Source: Catenibacterium sp. co_0103 (GTDB lineage Bacteria; Bacillota_I; Bacilli_A; Erysipelotrichales; Coprobacillaceae). From it: 10,994 nucleotides of DNA. Under the pieces are notes generated by a model. The model was not told where the DNA came from. It worked only from the letters and a program-made list of their open reading frames with translations, and did not search any database. Below are positions 6,130 through 10,994 of this stretch, one piece after another. The stretch spans positions 1 through 10,994 of the forward strand of contig NZ_RCYB01000068.1 of NCBI RefSeq assembly GCF_004168205.1, read 5' to 3'. Made by a program: the position numbers and the translations under genes. How positions within the stretch are numbered: position 1 is the stretch's first letter; each line of letters begins with the position of its first letter.

Positions 6130-6862
6130 CGATATCATGATCCAGGTGGATCACATTACAAAAAAATTTGGTAAATTAAAGGCTGTAGATGATGTATCTC
6201 TTACTTTAAAGAAGGGTGAAATTGTCTGCCTTATCGGCCCTTCAGGTAGTGGTAAAAGTACAGTACTTAGATGTATTGATCACTTAGAAAAGCCTGAAGC
6301 AGGTTCTATTTATATTGATGGTGCACTTTTAAAGGAAGGTACACCTGAATATAACAAGTTAAGAAGTAAAATGGGATTTGTATTCCAGCACTTTAACTTA
6401 TTCCCTAATATGACTGTATTAGAAAACTTAACACTTGCACCTCTTAAGGTCATGGGTATGACAGAAGAAGAAGCCAATGCAGTGGCTATCAAGTACTTAC
6501 AGAAAGTAGGTCTTGAAGATAAGAAGGATACTTATCCTAATAAGTTATCTGGTGGTCAGAAACAGAGAGTCGCAATTGCAAGATCTCTTTGTTTAAATCC
6601 AGAAGTCATGCTATTTGATGAACCTACAAGTGCATTAGACCCAGAAATGGTTATTGAAGTATTAGAAGTAATGCAGGATCTTGCAAAACAGGGTATGACA
6701 ATGATGGTTGTGACTCATGAAATGGGATTTGCTAGAACTGTTGCAGATCGTGTGATTTTCTTAGAAAACGGAAAGATTGTAGAAGAAAATGATTCAGAAA
6801 CTTTCTTCTCTCATCCAGAAAGTGATAGAGCGAAAGATTTCTTATCTAAAGTTATGCATTAG
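6122..6862 (+). CDS. Amino-acid ABC transporter ATP-binding protein (GlnQ/ArtP-like)
   Basis: A 246-residue cytoplasmic ATPase of the polar amino-acid uptake class. Walker [10 protein letters not shown] is at 39-47, the Q-loop is in [13 protein letters not shown], the signature LSGGQ at 142-146, Walker [14 protein letters not shown] has D166-E167, and the switch His is in VTHEMGFA. The preferred start is GTG at 6122: AAGGGAG at 6104-6110 is 11 bases upstream, while the first ATG (6137) is 26 bases from it. The GTG start overlaps the permease stop by eight bases, so translation is probably coupled. It drives uptake by the preceding permease and binding protein. Confidence 0.96.
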   Translation: MTNDIMIQVDHITKKFGKLKAVDDVSLTLKKGEIVCLIGPSGSGKSTVLRCIDHLEKPEAGSIYIDGALLKEGTPEYNKLRSKMGFVFQHFNLFPNMTVLENLTLAPLKVMGMTEEEANAVAIKYLQKVGLEDKKDTYPNKLSGGQKQRVAIARSLCLNPEVMLFDEPTSALDPEMVIEVLEVMQDLAKQGMTMMVVTHEMGFARTVADRVIFLENGKIVEENDSETFFSHPESDRAKDFLSKVMH

Positions 6863-6884
6863 TTATTAAAAGGAGAAAGAAGAC

Positions 6885-8003
6885 GTGTATTTAAAGGAAT
6901 TTGATGTAGAAACATGGATGACGAACCATGAACAAAATTGTCAATACAATTTAGCTGATACATGTGTATCTGATATGTCTATTCATGAATTAGAGTCATT
7001 GATTCATAAAGATCTTATGAGTGATCTTATGCATATGCGTATGGATTATGGACCAATTACAGGCTCTGATTGTTTAAAAGATGCTATTCTTTCTTTATAT
7101 AAGACAGGTACAAGAGATAATATTGCAGTCGCTCATGGGGCAATAAATGCTAATGAACATGTGATGGATACTTTATTAAATAAAGGAGACCATGTCATTG
7201 CATTAACACCTTCCTATGAACAGTTCTATTCTTATCCGGAATCAATTGGATGCGAGTATGATCTAGTAGAACTTAATGAAGACAATAACTGGGAACCTGT
7301 CATAGATGATTTTAAGAAGCTTATTAAACCTGAAACAAAGATGTTTATATTAAATAGTCCTAATAATCCGACTGGTACTGTTATTAAACAATCTTTAATG
7401 GAAGAATTGATTGAACTTGCTAGAAGTCATTCTATTTATATTCTTGTCGATGAAATCTATCGTGGTATGAATAATACTCTATGTGATAGTATTTCTGATA
7501 TGTATGAATTAGGTATTGCGACAGCCTCTTTATCTAAAGTCTATTCCTTTGCAGGACTTAGACTGGGATGGATCAAAGGACCTAAACAACTTATTGATGA
7601 AATCAATTTTAGAAGAGATTATACAATCATCTCTACTGGTCCATGGAATGATTATTTGGCCACAGTTGTATTACAACATAAAGATTTAATACTTGATAGA
7701 AGTAGACATATCATTCTTGAAAATAAGAAAATATTAAAAGAATGGCTTGAAAAAGAAGACTTAGTAGAATGTGTCATACCAGAAGATGGTACTGTATGTT
7801 TCTTACATTATTTATTTGATATGCCCTCAAAAGAATTATGTGAGAAATTACAAAATGACACTGGTGTATTCTTTGTGCCAGGTATGGCATTTAATAAGGA
7901 ATACCATTTGCGTTTTGGTTTTACTTCAGATTCAAAAATAATCAAGGAAGGCTTAGAAACATTCTCTTCCTGGATTCATTCGCATATTACAGAAGCAGAA
8001 TAA
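6885..8003 (+). CDS. PLP-dependent class I/II aminotransferase, probably acting on the imported amino acid
   Basis: A 372-residue fold-type I PLP enzyme. K218 in SLSKVYSFAG is the Schiff-base lysine. SPNNPTG at 158-164 carries the cofactor-contacting Asn, D189 and Y192 in VDEIYRG are the pyridine-ring contacts, and R343 in HLRFGF is the substrate-carboxylate Arg, so all catalytic positions are kept. The start is GTG at 6885, nine bases after AAAAGGAG (6868-6875); no ATG lies near. It is the last gene of the T-box operon, 22 bases after the ATPase gene. The N-terminal style (a VETWM motif followed by YNLADTCV) recalls a subgroup often annotated as aminotransferase or capreomycidine-synthase-like. 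That subgroup includes enzymes acting on arginine derivatives, but this resemblance is from memory and unverified. Reaction and substrate are unknown; arginine or a basic amino acid is the contextual guess. Confidence 0.9.
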   Translation: MYLKEFDVETWMTNHEQNCQYNLADTCVSDMSIHELESLIHKDLMSDLMHMRMDYGPITGSDCLKDAILSLYKTGTRDNIAVAHGAINANEHVMDTLLNKGDHVIALTPSYEQFYSYPESIGCEYDLVELNEDNNWEPVIDDFKKLIKPETKMFILNSPNNPTGTVIKQSLMEELIELARSHSIYILVDEIYRGMNNTLCDSISDMYELGIATASLSKVYSFAGLRLGWIKGPKQLIDEINFRRDYTIISTGPWNDYLATVVLQHKDLILDRSRHIILENKKILKEWLEKEDLVECVIPEDGTVCFLHYLFDMPSKELCEKLQNDTGVFFVPGMAFNKEYHLRFGFTSDSKIIKEGLETFSSWIHSHITEAE

Positions 8004-8017
8004 ACTGCTTCTTTTTT
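7991..8017 (+). terminator. Intrinsic terminator of the T-box operon
   Basis: AGAAGCAG (7991-7998), a six-base loop, and CTGCTTCT (8005-8012) form an 8-bp stem running into a T run at 8012-8017. The stop codon of the aminotransferase lies in the loop. Confidence 0.9.
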
Positions 8018-8020
8018 ATT

Positions 8021-8041
8021 ATATGCAAATCATTTGCATAT
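8021..8041 (+). promoter_or_regulatory. Operator 1 for the Fur-family (Zur-like) regulator
   Basis: A perfect 10-1-10 inverted repeat: left arm ATATGCAAAT, central C at 8031, right arm ATTTGCATAT. Size and symmetry are those of Fur/Zur/PerR boxes, though the sequence differs from the Bacillus Zur box. It lies just upstream of the -35. Confidence 0.8.
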
Positions 8042-8044
8042 TCA

Positions 8045-8072
8045 TTGACATAGGAATAAGAATCATTATAAT
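8045..8072 (+). promoter_or_regulatory. Promoter of the zur-znu operon
   Basis: TTGACA at 8045-8050 and TATAAT at 8067-8072 with a 16-base spacer: consensus hexamers, flanked by two copies of the inverted repeat. The start would be near 8079, inside the second repeat. Confidence 0.88.
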
Positions 8073-8075
8073 ACA

Positions 8076-8096
8076 ATTTGCAAGTCATTTGCATAG
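8076..8096 (+). promoter_or_regulatory. Operator 2 for the Fur-family (Zur-like) regulator
   Basis: A second copy of the same element: left arm ATTTGCAAGT, central C at 8086, right arm ATTTGCATAG. Over 19 central bases it differs from operator 1 at two positions, both in the left arm. It covers the expected start point and touches the ribosome binding site. Its centre is 55 bases from that of operator 1. Confidence 0.78.
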
Positions 8097-8106
8097 GAGG
8101 TATTCT

Positions 8107-8517
8107 ATGAAACAATATCGTACAAAATACAAAGAATGTATTATTGAATATATGAAGAATAATGAAGATCATCGTTTATGTGCTAAAGATATTTATCAGG
8201 CGTTAGTTGATCAGGGATTAAGTGTGAATCTAGTCACAGTTTATCGTAATCTAGATAAACTATCACAGCAGGGACTTATACAAAAACATACACTTTCAGA
8301 AGAAGATAGTGTGTATTACCAATATGCAAGAGAAGAAAAGTGCAATCACCATCTTCACTTATTATGCAAGAGATGTGGTAAGATTGCGCATTTAGAATGT
8401 GATTTCATGGATATCATTCGTACACATTTATTAGAGGACCATGGTTTTGAAATTGATTGTAAGGATTCTACAATTGTGGGCTTATGTAAAGAGTGCAGGG
8501 AGGCTATCCATGCTTAA
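8107..8517 (+). CDS. zur: Fur-family metalloregulator, probable zinc uptake regulator Zur
   Basis: A 136-residue Fur-superfamily repressor. The N-terminal winged helix includes LSVNLVTVYRNLDKLSQQGLI, the classic TVYRNL recognition helix. The dimerisation domain carries a His-rich metal site (CNHHLHLLC) and the structural-zinc pairs C87/C90 (CKRC) and C127/C130 (CKEC). AGGAGG at 8095-8100 is six bases from the ATG at 8107. A longer in-frame reading from 8023 would start inside operator 1, upstream of the promoter, and is rejected. The gene heads a zinc-type ABC operon and is preceded by two Fur-type inverted repeats, so I infer zinc-dependent repression of its own operon. A manganese- or iron-responsive role cannot be excluded by sequence alone. 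Confidence 0.9.
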   Translation: MKQYRTKYKECIIEYMKNNEDHRLCAKDIYQALVDQGLSVNLVTVYRNLDKLSQQGLIQKHTLSEEDSVYYQYAREEKCNHHLHLLCKRCGKIAHLECDFMDIIRTHLLEDHGFEIDCKDSTIVGLCKECREAIHA

Positions 8518-9445
8518 AAAGATAAGTTTGTTTATTCTCTCTTTATTATTAATGACAGGTTGTACAACAGAAACTAGAAAGAAGCCATTTAATATCGTTG
8601 TCACTAACTTTCCTTGTTATGATTTTGTTCGTGCAATTACTAAAAATGATCAAGATATGTCTATAAAGATGCTTATAAAACCTGGTATGGATTCTCATTC
8701 TTATGAACCCTCACCACAAGATATGGTTGCGATTAAAGAGAGCGATTTATTCTTTTATGTAGGTGGAGAATCAGATGAATGGGTGGATAGCTTGCTAGCT
8801 GATATGGACTCTAAAAGAATAGTTAAAATGTTGGATCTTGTGTCTCATCTTCAGCATGAAGAACACGTTGAAGGGATGGAAGAAGAAAAACATGAAGAAC
8901 ATGATGAACATGAAGAAGAATATGATGAACATGTCTGGACAAGTCCTAAAAATGCAATGGAAATTGTTTCTGGCTTAAATAAGAGAATGTGTGCACTCGA
9001 TCAAAAACATGCATCAAAGTTTAATGAGAATACAGAAAACTATATTAAACAGATTGCATCTGTTGATTCTAGTTTTAAGCAAATAGTCAAGCAGGCAAAT
9101 AGAAAAGATATAGTTGTAGGAGATCGTTTCCCTTTGCTTTATTTTGCGAAAGAATATGGTCTTACATATAGTGCTGCATTTCCAGGATGTTCTGAACAGA
9201 CTGAACCAAGTGCATCTACTATTTCTTATTTAATTGATAAGGTCAAGAAGGATCACAATCCTGTTATCTTTAAGATTGAATTATCCAATGGACAGATTGC
9301 TCGTACTATTTCTGAAGAAACAGGTGCAAAAGTACGTACTATTCAAAGTATGCATAATGTGAGTGCAGAGGATTTTGATAATGGTGAAACATATGTTTCA
9401 ATCATGCGTAAAAACGCAAAGGCAGTAAAGGAGGCACTTCAATGA
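8510..9445 (+). CDS. znuA: Zinc/manganese ABC transporter substrate-binding lipoprotein (ZnuA/AdcA-like)
   Basis: A 311-residue cluster A-I metal-binding lipoprotein. The signal peptide ends LMTGC with lipidated Cys18. The first ligand His lies in GMDSHSYEPSPQD. Residues about 113-141 form a His/Glu/Asp-rich flexible loop with eight His, ending at H141 in HVWTSP, the second ligand His. The segment that usually gives a third His reads VGDRFPLLYFAKEYG, with D205-R206. C-terminal marks are SMHNVSAEDF and GETYVSIM. The His-rich loop favours zinc over manganese. The start at 8510 follows GGGAGG (8498-8503) by six bases and overlaps the regulator stop by eight bases. A longer frame from 8441 lacks a signal peptide at its N-terminus and is rejected. 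The stop overlaps the ATPase start (ATGA). Confidence 0.94.
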   Translation: MLKKISLFILSLLLMTGCTTETRKKPFNIVVTNFPCYDFVRAITKNDQDMSIKMLIKPGMDSHSYEPSPQDMVAIKESDLFFYVGGESDEWVDSLLADMDSKRIVKMLDLVSHLQHEEHVEGMEEEKHEEHDEHEEEYDEHVWTSPKNAMEIVSGLNKRMCALDQKHASKFNENTENYIKQIASVDSSFKQIVKQANRKDIVVGDRFPLLYFAKEYGLTYSAAFPGCSEQTEPSASTISYLIDKVKKDHNPVIFKIELSNGQIARTISEETGAKVRTIQSMHNVSAEDFDNGETYVSIMRKNAKAVKEALQ

Positions 9446-10092
9446 AGACATTTATAAAAGTAGATCATTTGCATCTAGGTTATGATAATCAAGAAGTAAT
9501 CAATGATCTTTCTTTTGATATAAATCAAGGTGATTTTATTACTGTACTAGGACAAAATGGTGCAGGTAAAAGTACCCTGATTAAAGGATTGTTAGGACTT
9601 ATTAAGCCAATGGAAGGGCAGATTACATATTATATAAATGAAAGAGAAATAGGTTATATGCCTCAAGAAACAAAGGTGGATCGTCATTTTCCTGCTTCAG
9701 TATATGAAATAGTCTTATCAGGCGCATTAAATAGAGTAGGGTATCGTCCTTTCTTTAATTCAAAAGAAAAGAAACTTGCAGTAGAATGTTTAAAGACACT
9801 TCATATAGAAAACCTTAAAAACAATTCCTTTGGGGAACTATCTGGAGGGCAAAGACAGAAGGTCTTACTTGCAAGAGCACTATGTGCAACAAGAGAATGT
9901 TTAGTACTTGATGAACCTTCTAATAACTTAGACTATGATTCTAAAGAAGAATTCTATACTGTTTTAAAAGAACTTCATCAAAAAGGTTTAACAATTATCA
10001 TGATTACTCATGATTTAGCGTCTCATGAAGTGATTGGTAATAAGATTCTTCATTTAGATAAAAATAACTATAGAATGGAGGAAGTTAAATAA
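9442..10092 (+). CDS. znuC: Zinc/manganese ABC transporter ATP-binding protein (ZnuC-like)
   Basis: A 216-residue cytoplasmic ATPase of the metal-chelate class, slightly short for the family but complete. Walker A GQNGAGKST is at 37-45, the Q-loop in IGYMPQE, the signature LSGGQ at 133-137, Walker B LVLDEPSNNLD has D157-E158, and the switch H190 is in ITHDL. AAAGGAGG at 9427-9434 sits seven bases before the ATG. Four-base overlap with the binding-protein gene and one-base overlap with the permease gene show tight coupling. It powers the permease encoded next. Confidence 0.95.
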   Translation: MKTFIKVDHLHLGYDNQEVINDLSFDINQGDFITVLGQNGAGKSTLIKGLLGLIKPMEGQITYYINEREIGYMPQETKVDRHFPASVYEIVLSGALNRVGYRPFFNSKEKKLAVECLKTLHIENLKNNSFGELSGGQRQKVLLARALCATRECLVLDEPSNNLDYDSKEEFYTVLKELHQKGLTIIMITHDLASHEVIGNKILHLDKNNYRMEEVK

Positions 10093-10910
10093 TGAATACA
10101 TTACTCCATATGTTTAACTATACATTTATTATTCGTGCTTTTATTGTTGGCTTACTTATTTCATTATGTGCTGCAATGTTAGGCGTAAATCTTGTCTTAA
10201 GAAAGAATGCGATGATCAGTGATGGTTTATCCCATGTCTCTTTTGGAAGTTTTGCGATTGCGACAGTATTAGGAGTGGCACCACTTTATTTAGCTGTACC
10301 AGTAGCAGTGATTGCGGCTGTAATGATACTAAAACTTAACAACAATCATCATATTCATGGTGATGGTGCTATTGCGGTTTTATCATCTAGTTCACTTGCG
10401 ATTGGTATTATGGCTATATCACTTACAAAAGGTGTGAATACAGATATCAATAACTACTTATTTGGTAGTATCCTTTCGCTTAATAATCAAGATATGATTA
10501 TAAGTGTTGTTTTATCCCTTATTGTACTTATTCTTTATATTTTCTCTTATCATAAGATGTTTGCATTGACGTTTGATGAAGATTTTGCGAAAAGTACTGG
10601 TATTAACGTAGAATTCTACAACATCATTATCGCAATACTTTGTTCACTTACAATAGTATTAGGTATGCGTATGATGGGGGCACTTCTTATTTCAAGTTTA
10701 ACAATTTTCCCATGTCTTACATCCATGTATTTCTGCAAGGATTTCAAGCATGTAGTAATTTCTTCTGCCATCCTTTCTTCTATTTGTTTTATTGTAGGAT
10801 TATCTATTTCATACCTCTATGCAGCCCCAACTGGAGCGTCTATTGTAATTGTGAATTTAGTTGTTTTATGCATTACACAGCTTATTCATTATGTCACTAC
10901 AAAATCATAA
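10092..10910 (+). CDS. znuB: Zinc/manganese ABC transporter permease (ZnuB-like, ABC-3 family)
   Basis: A 272-residue polytopic membrane protein with about eight hydrophobic segments. Family signatures are SDGLSHVSFGS near residues 43-53, the GALLISSLTIFP segment that follows MRMM, and YAAPTGASIVIV near the C-terminus. A short His cluster (NNNHHIHGDG) lies in the loop near residue 85 and may sit at a metal entrance or exit; that is speculation. The start is the ATG in TAATG, sharing one base with the ATPase stop, with GGAGG at 10077-10081 ten bases upstream. Last gene of the operon. Confidence 0.95.
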   Translation: MNTLLHMFNYTFIIRAFIVGLLISLCAAMLGVNLVLRKNAMISDGLSHVSFGSFAIATVLGVAPLYLAVPVAVIAAVMILKLNNNHHIHGDGAIAVLSSSSLAIGIMAISLTKGVNTDINNYLFGSILSLNNQDMIISVVLSLIVLILYIFSYHKMFALTFDEDFAKSTGINVEFYNIIIAILCSLTIVLGMRMMGALLISSLTIFPCLTSMYFCKDFKHVVISSAILSSICFIVGLSISYLYAAPTGASIVIVNLVVLCITQLIHYVTTKS

Positions 10911-10959
10911 TTAAGTCTGTCAACCGAAATTGATAATGTCTCAAAAATAATCAAACATT

Positions 10960-10984
10960 AGCACCACAACGGTGCTTTTGTTTT
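10960..10984 (+). terminator. Intrinsic terminator of the zur-znu operon
   Basis: AGCACC (10960-10965) and GGTGCT (10971-10976) form a 6-bp stem around ACAAC, followed by TTTTGTTTT. It lies 50 bases after the permease stop; the stretch between shows no gene. Confidence 0.85.
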
Positions 10985-10994
10985 GCAGCATAAT

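Noticed and set aside
8053..8072. Fur box (GATAATGATAATCATTATC-like) over the zur promoter
   Set aside because: Only about 13 of 19 positions match, and only one half is good; the two strong 10-1-10 repeats are better operators.
8023..8106. N-terminal extension of the Fur-family regulator from an upstream ATG
   Set aside because: The extension starts in operator 1, upstream of the promoter, and covers both operators; AGGAGG supports the ATG at 8107.
10640..10933. Possible second gene overlapping the end of the permease gene in another frame
   Set aside because: It lies inside a clear ABC-3 permease frame, has no ribosome binding site, and reads as low-complexity Tyr/Phe/Cys sequence.

Overview
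The window is AT-rich DNA with strong AGGAGG-type ribosome binding sites, TTGACA/TATAAT promoters, a T-box leader and HrcA-type (CIRCE) operators. Together these point to a low-GC Bacillota. The protein style (TTA, AGA and CAG codon preference, compact operons) fits a gut Erysipelotrichia-like organism; that taxonomic guess is inference. All recognisable genes lie on the + strand in four transcription blocks.

Block 1 (1-1950). The window opens inside the last 77 bases of a group II intron: the 3' strand of domain V, then a complete domain VI hairpin with a bulged branch-point A. The intron ends 29 bases before a Y-family (UmuC/UvrX-like) DNA polymerase gene and appears to have landed in that gene's promoter. 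A YolD-like gene overlaps the polymerase gene by 4 bases; this is the Bacillota mutagenic polymerase pair.

Block 2 (about 1980-4248). htpG (Hsp90) has a good promoter bracketed by two imperfect 27-bp CIRCE elements. Each has one perfect and one degenerate half-site. An unrecognised 80-residue single-span membrane protein follows.

Block 3 (4332-8017). A T-box riboswitch controls an amino-acid ABC transporter (lipoprotein, permease, ATPase) and a PLP-dependent class I/II aminotransferase. The specifier triplet reads most naturally as CGC (Arg), and the acceptor-binding UGGU fits A73. The binding protein contains no arginine in 247 residues, and a Trp sits where this family's ligand-binding Arg normally lies. 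A hairpin plus T-run after the binding-protein gene probably lowers expression of the rest of the operon. I read the block as an arginine-starvation system able to make its scavenging protein when Arg-tRNA is scarce.

Block 4 (8021-10984). A Fur-family regulator, most likely Zur, is followed by a tightly overlapping zinc (or manganese) ABC operon: His-rich lipoprotein, ATPase and permease. Two near-identical 10-1-10 inverted repeats flank the promoter, suggesting autoregulation by the Fur-family protein. An intrinsic terminator closes the block.

The points most worth following are the arginine-free binding protein under a probable Arg T-box with an aminotransferase, the paired CIRCE and paired Zur-type operators, and the intron inserted in the polymerase promoter.
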